This document shows, in pieces, positions 1-7,715 of a stretch of 64,000 nt of DNA. Position numbers and translations under genes: made by a program. Under the pieces are notes generated by a model. The model saw nothing but the letters and a program-made list of their open reading frames with translations, had not been told where the DNA came from and made no database searches. Source of the stretch: an uncultured Acidimicrobiales bacterium (GTDB taxonomy: Bacteria > Actinomycetota > Acidimicrobiia > Acidimicrobiales > SZUA-35); assembly GCA_937925335.1 (NCBI GenBank), contig CALEWY010000106.1, positions 1 to 64,000 on the forward strand, in the 5' to 3' direction. How positions within the stretch are numbered: position 1 is the stretch's first letter; the number at the start of each line of letters is the position of its first letter.

Positions 1-379
1 GGCGCTGATCAGAGCGGCCATCGCTGGCCAGCTTGAGACGTTGCAGGTGCTGATCGATGACGGCGCTGATCTTGATGCGCGAGAGGTCAGCCCTGGCCGC
101 ACGGCGATGCAGCTCGTGATCGATGGCGGAGGACCGATCGAGTCGGTCACCGTGCTCATCGACGCCGGCTCAGATCTTGATGCAGCCGACGAGCGCGGTG
201 AGACGGCATTGGCATCGGCGGCGTTCACGGGCGATCTCGCGGCCACTGAGCTGCTCATCGAACGGGGAGCGAACGTGAACAGCGAAAACAACGAGGGCAT
301 CACGCCGCTCGGCTGGGCCATCTCGAAGAGCAACGACGAGATCATCGCCGTGCTCGAAGCAGCCGGGGCGACCGAGTAG
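1..379 (+). CDS. ankyrin-repeat protein, 3' part only
   Basis: The reading frame is open to the window edge (frame 2), so the gene begins upstream; the track's start at 41 is an internal TTG. The visible residues form ankyrin-type helix pairs: A-x-G-x-L-E-T-L-Q-V-L-I-D-D-G-A-D-L-D, then VLIDAGSDLDAADERGETAL, then ATELLIERGANVNSENNEGITPL and a closing helix. At least three repeats are visible. Such repeats mediate protein-protein contacts; no enzymatic domain is visible. The partner and the N-terminus are unknown. Confidence 0.85.
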   Translation, partial: ALIRAAIAGQLETLQVLIDDGADLDAREVSPGRTAMQLVIDGGGPIESVTVLIDAGSDLDAADERGETALASAAFTGDLAATELLIERGANVNSENNEGITPLGWAISKSNDEIIAVLEAAGATE

Positions 380-443
380 GACGAGCGATTGGGGGCGTTC
401 GGACGCGCCACCTTGCTGGTGTGGCCGGCGCAGACGCAGGATC

Positions 444-989
444 TCAGTCCAGCGAACGGATCGCCTCGACCACATCGTCGACCGAGGGGCGATCGTCTGG
501 ACCGGCCCCGGCATAGCGCCATACCAGCGTGCCGTCAGCGTCGAGGACGACATTGCCGCCCAGCTGGAGCGTGTCTTCATCAACCTTCTCCAGCTTGGCT
601 CCGCCACGCAGGATCGGGATGTACGCCTTGACCATCTTCAGACCCCACACCCGGCGAACCGACCCTCGGCCAAATCCCATCGCCGCATAGAGCTGGAGTT
701 CGGTGTCTGCGACGACGGTGAACGGTTCGGCAAAGCGACGTCGGTAGCCCTTGAGATTCCGGGCCTTCGTGAACGTGACGACAACGACGTCCACGGCATC
801 GCCGTTCGAGGCGACGAATTCGTCGATTCGGTCGCGCACGGCGCCGATGTGATCCCGGCAGGGGAGTCAGGCGAGGTGTCGCGTGAAGATCAACGCCAGG
901 GGTCGACCTCGATGGTGCGAGGCGCGCCATACTTCTCCGTCGTGGTCGACGAGTTGGATCTCAGGGAAGGGCTCGCCGAGCGGCAACAT
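444..989 (-). CDS. peroxiredoxin-like (AhpC/TSA_2-type) protein with in-frame TGA; candidate selenoprotein, UxxC motif
   Basis: Two track ORFs (867..1604 and 444..839, both minus) share one frame and are separated only by TGA at 867-869 plus nine sense codons. Read through, the protein is 181 aa starting ATG at 989: MLPLGEPFPEIQLVDHDGEV..., then LALIFTRHLA-U-LPCRDHIG. In peroxiredoxin-like AhpC-TSA_2 proteins this position is the first Cys of CxxC, so TGA sits at the expected catalytic residue and gives UxxC. Downstream homology continues normally (VVADTELQLYAAMGF; QLGGNVVLDADGTLVWRY), which argues against a decayed gene. Probable thiol/selenol redox enzyme of the cytoplasm. Its start is about 24 bp from the divergent mutY start. 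Without Sec insertion it would end after 40 residues or restart at GTG 839 without its active site. Confidence 0.82.
834..844 (-). other. possible SECIS apical stem for the peroxiredoxin-like gene (weak)
   Basis: Counting from the base after the TGA at 867-869, bases 23-33 can form a 4-bp stem GCGC/GCGC with loop CGT. The loop begins 26 nt after TGA and has G at its second position, within the general bacterial SECIS model. An alternative stem GCCG/CGGC lies closer to the TGA (loop 11 nt after it). Both are short; only folding and comparison with homologs could decide. Confidence 0.25.
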
Positions 990-1013
990 CTCGCCGACTC
1001 TAGAGCAGCTCTG

Positions 1014-1856
1014 ATGAGCTGGTTCGACACAACCGGCCGCGACCTGCCGTGGCGGAACACTCGCGACCCGTGGGTGATCCTCGTGTCTGAGCTCATGCTT
1101 CAGCAAACGCAGGTTTCTCGCGTGGTCGATCGGCTCGCTCGCTTCATCGATCGATTCCCGACACCTTCGGCGTGCGCGGCGAAACCAAGTGCGGACGTGA
1201 TCGACGAATGGAAGGGGCTCGGCTACAACCGTCGAGCCGTCAACCTGCACCGTGCGGCCACGGCCATCGCCGACGAACACGCTGGTGTTGTGCCGGACGA
1301 TCTCGCACGGCTTCTCGCTCTTCCAGGTGTTGGCGCCTACACAGCCCGAGCGGTGATGGCCTTTGCGTTCGAACGAGATGTTGGAGTCGTCGACACCAAC
1401 ATTGCCCGCGTGCTGGCTCGAATCGAAGGAGAGCGACTCACGCCTGGAGTCGTGCAACGCATGGCCGACGAGTTGGTTCCTGCCGGTGCGGGATGGCGAT
1501 GGAACCAGTCGATCATGGAGCTCGGCGCTCTCGTGTGTCGTCCAGCCCCAACCTGTGCCACTTGCCCTGTGGCTGACTCGTGCACGTGGCATCTCGCCGC
1601 CCACTCAAACCCAGACCCATCGGTCGGTTCGGCAAAGGTTTCAAAAGGTCAGAGCCGTTTCGAAGGGTCCGATCGCCAGGGCAGAGGTCGACTCGTCGAT
1701 GCACTTCGGGCAGGTTCGGTGCCTGACGTAGAGATCGCCGTCGTCATGGGCTGGCCCGACGATCGAGTGCGGGCAGAACGAGTCGCCCTCACGCTGCTCA
1801 CCGACGGACTCGCTGAACTGAGCCCGGGCGGCGACACGTGGTGTCTTCCGTCATGA
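1014..1856 (+). CDS. mutY: A/G-specific adenine glycosylase MutY
   Basis: Base-excision-repair glycosylase that removes A mispaired with 8-oxoG. Seen: GRDLPWRNTRDPWVILVSELMLQQTQ near the N-terminus (catalytic Glu region), the helix-hairpin-helix LLALPGVGAYTARAVMAFAF followed by VVDTNIARV with the catalytic Asp, and a C-terminal Fe-S cluster site C-x5-C-x2-C-x5-C (VCRPAPTCATC...C). The first spacing is one residue shorter than the usual C-x6-C. At 280 aa it matches short actinobacterial MutY and ends with the FEGSDRQGRGRL-type tail. The track start (849) lies inside the opposite peroxiredoxin-like gene, so ATG 1014 is preferred. Its TGA overlaps the next ATG (ATGA). Confidence 0.93.
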   Translation: MSWFDTTGRDLPWRNTRDPWVILVSELMLQQTQVSRVVDRLARFIDRFPTPSACAAKPSADVIDEWKGLGYNRRAVNLHRAATAIADEHAGVVPDDLARLLALPGVGAYTARAVMAFAFERDVGVVDTNIARVLARIEGERLTPGVVQRMADELVPAGAGWRWNQSIMELGALVCRPAPTCATCPVADSCTWHLAAHSNPDPSVGSAKVSKGQSRFEGSDRQGRGRLVDALRAGSVPDVEIAVVMGWPDDRVRAERVALTLLTDGLAELSPGGDTWCLPS

Positions 1857-3118
1857 TCTCGATCCTCGGGAAGACCCGCTCCGACCGGAAACCCCTCACG
1901 CCTCATGAACTCGCCGCTGCGGCGGTGCTGGCTGATCTCTCAGTGCTCACCGTGGTGATGGCTCGCCTGACACCGCTCGCTGCAATGGCGTCGGTTCTTG
2001 GGTCGGTGCCCTATGCCGTGCTCGCCCGCAATCATCGCGGGCGTGTAGTTCTCACAGCGTTCTGGGTCGGCTTGATCTTGACCTTCCTGCTTGCCGGTTT
2101 TGGTGCCGCCACCCAGGTCGTTGTGATGGCGCTCTTCGGGTTTGTCGCTGGTCGAGCCAGCAGGGACGGACGAAGCCGGCTGTGGAGTGTCGGTATGTCC
2201 GTGCTCATCGGTTGGACGGTGGTCGCCAGCCTCACTTTCGGCTTTCTTTTCCTCTTCGACGACTTCCGCAGGTTGTCGTTCGAGGCCGCACTCGTGCAGA
2301 TCGATGGAGCGAGCGTTGCGCTTGAACGCATCGGACTCGGCTCTCTCGGCGACGGAGCTGTTCGCGCTGCGCAATGGATGGTCGAGTATTGGATGATTGG
2401 CGTGCCGCTCTTCCAACTCGGTGTGTCTGTCTTTCTCGCTCTGTTCCTTCGGCGGGTCGCTGGACCGGTGCTTCATCTCGTCGCCCGATCGACGCCGCGC
2501 GATCGTCCCAAGATCGAGTTCGATGCTGAGCTCGCTGAAACCTTGACAGCCCCTGGCCTCACGGTCGTCGTCGGCGAGAACGGTTCGGGTAAGACGACAC
2601 TGCTCAACACGCTCGCTCATCAATCCATCGACCTGGAAGACGGCGAATCCGACCTCGGCTTACCCGGCGGCGTCGCCATCATCGGGCAGCGTCCGGAGAG
2701 CCAGATCGTCGGTGCGCGAGTCCGCGATGATCTGTCTTGGGGGCTGGTCGACCAGCCCTCACCAGAAGCGCTCGCCGTGGTGCTCGACCGAGTTGGCCTC
2801 GCCGGATTCGAAGATGTCGAAACCACCACACTGTCGGGTGGGCAGATGCAACGGTTGGCCATTGCCGCGGCCATCCTGCGCAAGCCGCGGCTTCTGCTTT
2901 CCGATGAGTCGACAGCGATGCTCGACCCCGATACCCGAACGATGGTGCGCAACCTCTTGATCGAAACGGCGAAGGATGGGGCCGTGGTGCACACCAGTCA
3001 TCTCCCAGCAGACCGAAACATTGGGAGCCGGCTGCTCGACCTCGATGCCGACCTCGGCTCGAATCACGATGGAGAGCTCCTCGGCCCGTTCATCAGCGAA
3101 GGAAACGAAAGCGGATGA
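1853..3118 (+). CDS. ECF-type transporter: N-terminal membrane domain fused to ABC ATPase
   Basis: 421 aa from ATG 1853, which overlaps the mutY stop; the track's GTG 1838 is less likely. Residues about 15-215 contain roughly six hydrophobic segments resembling DUF2232/S-component-like membrane proteins. Residues about 230-400 are an ATPase with Walker A VVGENGSGKTTLL, Q-loop IIGQRPESQ, signature TLSGGQMQRLAIA, Walker B RLLLSDE and a terminal HTSH. It is followed without gaps by a second ATPase and EcfT. In most ECF systems S component and EcfA are separate, so the fusion is unusual. Probable role: substrate-binding membrane subunit plus energising subunit of a vitamin or metal importer; substrate unknown. 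I am sure of the ATPase and less sure that the membrane part is a true S component. Confidence 0.8.
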   Translation: MISILGKTRSDRKPLTPHELAAAAVLADLSVLTVVMARLTPLAAMASVLGSVPYAVLARNHRGRVVLTAFWVGLILTFLLAGFGAATQVVVMALFGFVAGRASRDGRSRLWSVGMSVLIGWTVVASLTFGFLFLFDDFRRLSFEAALVQIDGASVALERIGLGSLGDGAVRAAQWMVEYWMIGVPLFQLGVSVFLALFLRRVAGPVLHLVARSTPRDRPKIEFDAELAETLTAPGLTVVVGENGSGKTTLLNTLAHQSIDLEDGESDLGLPGGVAIIGQRPESQIVGARVRDDLSWGLVDQPSPEALAVVLDRVGLAGFEDVETTTLSGGQMQRLAIAAAILRKPRLLLSDESTAMLDPDTRTMVRNLLIETAKDGAVVHTSHLPADRNIGSRLLDLDADLGSNHDGELLGPFISEGNESG

Positions 3119-3822
3119 TCGAACTTCGCAACGTTGGTTACGTCCACGATGACGGAACACCGTGGGCCAGCCGCGCGCTCGAGGGCGTCGACTTGGATGT
3201 GGGCGCCGGCGAGCGAGTCCTCGTGACCGGACCGAACGGGTCGGGCAAGTCGACGCTGGCATGGGTGCTGGCCGGTCATGTCGCACCCACGGAGGGCCGG
3301 GCGCTGGTCGATGGCAAGCCAGCGACCGACGCGTTGACCAAGACGGGCTTCTTGTTGCAGCACACCCGACTGCAGATCTTGGCGCCGACGGTTCTCGCTG
3401 AAGGCGAGCGATACGGGATCGATAAGGACTGGTTCCGTCAATCGCTGTTCAGCCTGGGGTTCGATGACTCGATCCTTCCAAGAAAGATCGACGAGATGTC
3501 ACTCGGTCAACAGCGACGGGTCGCTCTCGCTGGGCTGCTGGCTCGATCGTGTTCGCTGCTCGTGCTCGACGAACCGCTCGCTGGTCTCGACCGCAAGAGT
3601 GTCGGTCAGCTGATCGATGCCGTCGAGGCGTTGCCGAAATCGACGACCGTCGTCACGATCACCCATGACATCGAAGCATCCGCCCGCCTCGGATCTCGAA
3701 CCGTGTCGCTTGACGAAGGCCGGCTCGTCAACGATGTGAGCACCGTTGCGAGCACAGACGAACACACTGATGCGGACACAAGCACTGATGTGAACGGGAA
3801 CGTCGGCGGCCAACCATCGTGA
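3115..3822 (+). CDS. ECF transporter ATP-binding subunit (EcfA-like)
   Basis: 235 aa. Walker A LVTGPNGSGKSTLAWVLAG, Q-loop GFLLQHTR, signature EMSLGQQRRVALAGLLAR (LGQQ in place of SGGQ), Walker B SLLVLDEPLAGLD and H-loop VTITHDIEAS. The start ATG overlaps the previous stop. It should form the ATPase heterodimer with the ATPase half of the upstream fusion and sit under EcfT. The last ~35 residues are a low-complexity Thr/Asp/Val tail (STDEHTDADTSTDVNG) that is probably disordered. The downstream GTGATG start overlaps its stop. Confidence 0.88.
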   Translation: MIELRNVGYVHDDGTPWASRALEGVDLDVGAGERVLVTGPNGSGKSTLAWVLAGHVAPTEGRALVDGKPATDALTKTGFLLQHTRLQILAPTVLAEGERYGIDKDWFRQSLFSLGFDDSILPRKIDEMSLGQQRRVALAGLLARSCSLLVLDEPLAGLDRKSVGQLIDAVEALPKSTTVVTITHDIEASARLGSRTVSLDEGRLVNDVSTVASTDEHTDADTSTDVNGNVGGQPS

Positions 3823-4583
3823 TGTCTCGACTGCATCTCCTGCGGTTCGTCGATCGGCCCTCGGTGCTCCATCGCGCCGGTGCTCGGAGCAAGGTCCTCG
3901 TCCTGATCGGCTTGGTGTTCGCCCTGTCGTTCAACCCCGGATGGCCATCGGTTGGCATCGTGTGGGCCACCGTCGTGGTGGGCATCGTGATCGGTCGGCT
4001 CGGATTCGGTGTTGTGCCCCGTCCGCCAAACGCTTTGTTGTTGGCGATTGGGTTCTCGCTCGTGTTCGGCTTGTTGTCTGGCGGCGAACCGTTCGTGCAG
4101 TTTGGTTCCAGTGAGATCGGCCTCGGCGGGATCCTCCTTCAGCTCCGGCTCTTCGGTCTGACACTCGGGCTGCTCGGCCTCACGCTCCTCATGGGTTGGA
4201 CGACAAGAGCAGCCGACCTTCCCGTTGCCGCGTCGTGGATCATGAAGCCACTTCGAGCGGTCGGCATCCCAACGGGTGAAGTTGTGGCGGCACTCACACT
4301 CGCGGTGCGGGCACTGCCCCTCGTCGCCGATGAGTTTGCGACCGTCGCCAGGATGGCCCGGAGCGAACCGCCTGGTCGCAGCCCGATCGACAAGGGCATG
4401 GCCGTCGTGTCGACCGCCACCGTTGCGACCGTTCGGCGAGCGACCGAGTTTGGCCAGTCGATCGAAGCCCGTGGCCCGATCGTGGTCAACGAGCAATCGC
4501 CGCGCTGGAACGTGTCCGATGCGGTCGTGCTCGTTGCAGGGATGGCGCTGGTCGCCGCCGTCGCCCTTGCGCCCGGCCCATGA
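3819..4583 (+). CDS. ECF transporter transmembrane subunit EcfT
   Basis: 254 aa CbiQ/EcfT-type membrane protein. The N-terminus FVDRPSVLHRAGARSKVLVLIGLVFALSF is typical (xxS.LHrldpRtKll). Several hydrophobic segments follow. The cytoplasmic coupling region carries an A-R-x-pattern: LAVRALPLVADEF then RRATEFGQSIEARG, corresponding to the two EcfT coupling helices (AxxARG-type signature E-A-R-G). It couples the two ATPases to the substrate-binding membrane domain. GTG 3819 and ATG 3822 are adjacent candidate starts, both overlapping or abutting the upstream stop. Confidence 0.88.
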   Translation: MMSRLHLLRFVDRPSVLHRAGARSKVLVLIGLVFALSFNPGWPSVGIVWATVVVGIVIGRLGFGVVPRPPNALLLAIGFSLVFGLLSGGEPFVQFGSSEIGLGGILLQLRLFGLTLGLLGLTLLMGWTTRAADLPVAASWIMKPLRAVGIPTGEVVAALTLAVRALPLVADEFATVARMARSEPPGRSPIDKGMAVVSTATVATVRRATEFGQSIEARGPIVVNEQSPRWNVSDAVVLVAGMALVAAVALAPGP

Positions 4584-5521
4584 ACGGCGAGGCCTTCTCG
4601 TCGATGTCGGAGCCGTTGATGTCAGAGCCGTTGATCTCAGAGCCAGAGGTGGCTGACCTCGCCGGCTGGGTCGCTGATGAGATCGGCCAGAAGCCAGCAA
4701 GTCATCGGGTGATCGAAGGCGGGCTGACGGCAGTTGTGCACCGATTCGGCTTCGCCGAGCACGACGACGTGATCGTGAAAGTTGTCAGCCAAGTCGGCGA
4801 GGAGAACGAACTCCTCGCGTCACGAGAGTGCACGGGTCTGCTGGCGGCGGCGGCGATCGATTCATTGCCAACACCTGCGTTGATCGCTCGTCGCAACAAG
4901 ACAGAACTCATGATGTCGGCGATGTCCGGTGATCGAGTCCTCGCTGCGATCGACCTGATCGATCGACTCCAACCCCTTGCGGAGACGGTTGCCTCGATCC
5001 ATCAACACAGCGTTGACCCCGAAGTTGCGAACCTCGAGACATGGCAGCCATGGGGGCCGACGGCATCGCTGATACCCGATGGTCAGCCGTCCGATGGCCC
5101 ATGGGGCGAACTCTCAACTCGGTGGGACTCGTTGCATCAGCCCGACGGTCCAACCCGGCTGCTCCATCGAGATCTCCAACCGCTCAACCTGCTCTGGGAC
5201 GGGCGAACGATCACCGGCGTCATCGATTGGGCCAACTGCTGTGTTGGCCACCCTCATGCCGACCTTTCCCATCTGCGATGGAACCTTGCGGTACTCGCTG
5301 GCCAAGACGCCGCCGACGAACTCCTCGAGCGCTACCTCGACATGACCGACTTTGGGCCGTATGACCACTACTGGGATCTGGCCACGATCAAAGGGCTCGG
5401 CAACTTCGCCGGGGAGGGGGCAGGGTGGCACGCTGCGGGCCGAACCGACCTCACCCGCCGAGACGTCGTGGACGCGACAAAGCGCTTCTGTTCAGAAGCG
5501 CTTCGTCAAGAATCTCCGTAG
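4580..5521 (+). CDS. APH/choline-kinase-like phosphotransferase
   Basis: 313 aa, last gene of the ECF operon, start ATG overlapping the EcfT stop. Kinase-like fold of the aminoglycoside phosphotransferase superfamily: catalytic loop LLHRDLQPLNLLW (HxDxxxxN, with Q-P-L-N), then metal-binding GVIDWANCCVGHPHADLSHL. The N-terminal lobe has GLTAVVHRFGF and IVKVV with a candidate ATP-binding Lys. The family phosphorylates small molecules (antibiotics, thiamine, choline, homoserine). Coupling to an importer suggests phosphorylation of the imported substrate (trapping/salvage); that is inference. The N-terminus has a triplicated pentapeptide (MSEPL-MSEPL-ISEPE) from a 15-nt DNA repeat. Confidence 0.85.
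   Translation: MNGEAFSSMSEPLMSEPLISEPEVADLAGWVADEIGQKPASHRVIEGGLTAVVHRFGFAEHDDVIVKVVSQVGEENELLASRECTGLLAAAAIDSLPTPALIARRNKTELMMSAMSGDRVLAAIDLIDRLQPLAETVASIHQHSVDPEVANLETWQPWGPTASLIPDGQPSDGPWGELSTRWDSLHQPDGPTRLLHRDLQPLNLLWDGRTITGVIDWANCCVGHPHADLSHLRWNLAVLAGQDAADELLERYLDMTDFGPYDHYWDLATIKGLGNFAGEGAGWHAAGRTDLTRRDVVDATKRFCSEALRQESP
4603..4647 (+). repeat. three 15-nt tandem units in the phosphotransferase N-terminus
   Basis: Units GATGTCGGAGCCGTT, GATGTCAGAGCCGTT and GATCTCAGAGCCAGA, in frame, add SEPLM-type pentapeptides ahead of the folded domain. One of at least nine such tandem duplications in the window. Confidence 0.85.
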
Positions 5522-5565
5522 CCCTCGCTCCGCAGCCGAATGGCTGAGGCGGAACGAGCTGTTGC

Positions 5566-6081
5566 CTAGGAAGCGGTCAGCTTCTCGACGAGTGCGTCGA
5601 ACGCCTTGTCGGCAAGGGTGATCATCTCGTCGTCGGTGCGATCCTGAATCGGATGCTCGACGAAGAGGCGATCGGGCTGGAAGCCGAGTGCTTCGCCCTG
5701 CCGCTGTGCAGCGTCGATAAACACGCTGCTTGCGACGAACACGCCGGGAACTCCGCGACGCTCAAGATCGGTGATGTCGTGCACACTGCACGACGTGCAG
5801 CTGCCTCAATCGGCGAGCGCTTCGATCACCGCATCGCAGCTGGTGGCGATCTCGTGGCGCAAGTCGACGGGAGCCGGCTTGGCAAACGTCGGCTTCTTGA
5901 ACCGGGCCACGGTTGCACCGTGATCGGTCAATCGCTCCTCAAGCCTGGAGAGGAACACGTCGCCTCGAGGCTTTGAGATATCGAGCAGGCCGACGGTCAA
6001 ACCATCGAGCGAGGAGGGTCGAGCCACCTGTTCGATCGACGCTGCGGTTTTGCGAGCTGTGGGGTCGAGCACGGTCGTCAT
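5566..6081 (-). CDS. UGSC-family selenoprotein with in-frame TGA
   Basis: Track ORFs 5806..6081 and 5566..5784 (minus) share a frame and flank TGA at 5806-5808. Read through, the junction is EALAD-U-G-S-C-TSCSVHDITDLERRG, i.e. literally the U-G-S-C motif that names the UGSC (seleno)protein family; total 171 aa. N-terminal LDGLTVGLLDISKPRGDVFLSRLEERL and KKPTFAKPAP, and C-terminal GVPGVFVASSVFIDAA, are continuous and undamaged. A strong RBS (AGGAGG) lies about 11 nt before ATG 6081. A perfect SECIS-like hairpin follows the TGA. It is 55 bp downstream of a thioredoxin-fold gene on the same strand. Biochemical function is not known to me; a Sec/Cys redox site is likely. Confidence 0.9.
5776..5794 (-). 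other. SECIS-like hairpin of the UGSC gene
   Basis: Starting 11 nt after the TGA the mRNA reads GTCGTGCA-GTG-TGCACGAC: a perfect 8-bp stem with a 3-nt loop. The loop starts 19 nt after TGA and its first base is G. Both features agree with the published bacterial SECIS model (G in the first two loop bases, loop about 16-37 nt from UGA). Seen directly; SelB binding is inference. Confidence 0.75.
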
Positions 6082-6136
6082 GACGACATCTTCCTCCTGC
6101 TTTGGTGATCTGTCACGTTCATCGTGGGAAAGAGGC

Positions 6137-7585
6137 TCATCGAGTGATGGCTTTCGTCACGGGATCGGAGCCCATTTCGCCGCCGACCCAACCGGTGATG
6201 ACCGATGAGAAGAGCCCGGCATCGCCACCGGCGTAGGCGATGAGCAGCCCGCCTGGCCGGAACTTCGGAAGCTGCGTTCCTGCCAATGACTCGGGGACGC
6301 CCTCTTCGATTCCGCCAGCACCGCGGATGAGGCCATCGGAGTCGAGAAGGAGAAGTTTTTCGAGTTCGGAACGAAGGCGAGCCTTGTCCCAGCCGGCCTC
6401 GGCAAAGATGCGTCCGTGTTCGGGCGAGACGACGAGCATGGCATCGATCCCGATGACGAGCTTCGTGTGGTTGCTCGCCTTGAGGACCTCGGCGAATGAG
6501 CGCGTGAGCGACTCGGGCGTGCGAGAGATCTGATCGACGATGGGTGACGGGCCCTGGCCGGCGAACAGCGTGACTGCGTCGGTCCCGGGCTCGAGACCTC
6601 GTTCGGTTGCGAGCGATTCGAACGGTGAATCGTGCTCGCGCTCGGGGAAGCAGAACGAAAGCTTGCCGGGGGAGCCCTGCATCGACATGTCGACTTCGCC
6701 GGGTCGGCCGCCGCCGAGGTTTCGGACGACAAGCTGAAGTGCTCGGCCGATCGTCATGTTGGCGCGATTGCCCTGACCGAACACGTTGTGCTCGGCGTTC
6801 ATGCCGATCCGTTGTGCGATCGGCCCGTTGACCACGATGACGGGCCCAGACCAGAACGTGGTGGCGAGCAGACCATGCATGTTGAACTCGTTGCTGCACG
6901 CCGCTTCCACCGCTGCGAGAACGACGGGGAAGTACTCGGGCTTGCAGCCGGCCATCACGGCGTTGACGGCGATCTGCTCGACCGTGACGTCGACGAGGTC
7001 TGGGGGAATCGGGCAGACGATTTCGTCGGCTGCACGCGTGGTGCCTTCGAGCATGCGGAGCACACGTGCCTCGGTCGGTGGAACCACGGGCAAGCCGTCG
7101 GTCCAACCGCGGTCAAAGGCGGCTTCGAATTCGTCTTCGAGTGATGCGAGTTCGATGCGTCGGCTTTGCAGCGTAGAGCCGGTGAACCGAACGGTGAGTT
7201 CATCGACGAGGTTGGGGTCGACTGACAGCGAGCCGCAGCCGGGCCGCATCTCAGGCAGTTCAGATCCAAGCGAATCCATACCCGTGAACGCCTGCCACTG
7301 CTCGCGAGACCAGCCGACGATGCGCTCGGTCTCGGCACCGTCGATGACGCGAATGAGCGTTGGGACCGTCTCGATGTCGTGATGCCAGGAGACGGCGAGA
7401 TCGGTGTCGTCGGTGACCGAGGCCATCGATTCGGGGAAGGTTGGATCGTCCTGGGAGTAGACGGCGAGGCCGACGCTGGCGCTGATGTCGGCCAGGATTG
7501 GATCGACCATCACGCAGGTCGCACAGTCTCGTTTGACGATGGCGACGAGCCCATCAGGAAGCTGCGGGGCAGTGGTTGCTGACAT
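6137..7585 (-). CDS. thioredoxin-fold protein with long conserved C-terminal domain, partner of UGSC selenoprotein
   Basis: 482 aa. Residues 1-95 look thioredoxin-like: LVAIVKRDCATCVMVDPIL has a CxxC (CATC), and VPTLIRVIDG is a typical cis-Pro segment. Residues about 125-480 are a domain I cannot name, with ordered motifs FDRGWTDGLPVVPPTEARV, AVNAVMAGCKPEYFPVVLAAVEAA, VVNGPIAQRIGMN and GGLLIAYAGGDAGLFSS. This long region looks enzymatic but no catalytic family is recognised. The gene is upstream of the UGSC gene and probably reduces or works on the same substrate as it (inference from operon). The start ATG 7585 has TAGTGT six bases upstream, suggesting a leaderless transcript. Confidence 0.8.
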   Translation of the reverse strand: MSATTAPQLPDGLVAIVKRDCATCVMVDPILADISASVGLAVYSQDDPTFPESMASVTDDTDLAVSWHHDIETVPTLIRVIDGAETERIVGWSREQWQAFTGMDSLGSELPEMRPGCGSLSVDPNLVDELTVRFTGSTLQSRRIELASLEDEFEAAFDRGWTDGLPVVPPTEARVLRMLEGTTRAADEIVCPIPPDLVDVTVEQIAVNAVMAGCKPEYFPVVLAAVEAACSNEFNMHGLLATTFWSGPVIVVNGPIAQRIGMNAEHNVFGQGNRANMTIGRALQLVVRNLGGGRPGEVDMSMQGSPGKLSFCFPEREHDSPFESLATERGLEPGTDAVTLFAGQGPSPIVDQISRTPESLTRSFAEVLKASNHTKLVIGIDAMLVVSPEHGRIFAEAGWDKARLRSELEKLLLLDSDGLIRGAGGIEEGVPESLAGTQLPKFRPGGLLIAYAGGDAGLFSSVITGWVGGEMGSDPVTKAITR

Positions 7586-7591
7586 GTCCGG

Positions 7592-7597
7592 ACACTA
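7592..7597 (-). promoter_or_regulatory. -10 box of a leaderless promoter for the thioredoxin-fold/UGSC operon
   Basis: TAGTGT followed by CCGGAC and ATG. A spacing of six bases puts the expected +1 at or next to the start codon, and no Shine-Dalgarno sequence is present. Confidence 0.5.
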
Positions 7598-7715
7598 GTC
7601 ACGCCGAGTGATGTTCTTCACATGGTCTATCGCTCGTCGTGACCATTGACTAGCTTCGTTTTCCGTTGCTGCTCGGTGAATCGTCCATCGGCTGAGTGGC
7701 CGGGGGTCAACTTTC

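Noticed and set aside
444-989. frameshift or nonsense pseudogene explanation for the peroxiredoxin-like gene
   Set aside because: No frameshift is needed, the only interruption is TGA exactly at a catalytic Cys column, and the rest of the protein is unblemished; a second independent case exists at 5806.
867-1604. 245-aa minus-strand ORF antisense to mutY
   Set aside because: Only its last 40 codons (from ATG 989) are real, as the N-terminus of the selenoprotein candidate; the rest is antisense to mutY.
6078-7106. 342-aa Arg/His-rich minus ORF overlapping the thioredoxin-fold gene
   Set aside because: Low-complexity out-of-frame shadow.
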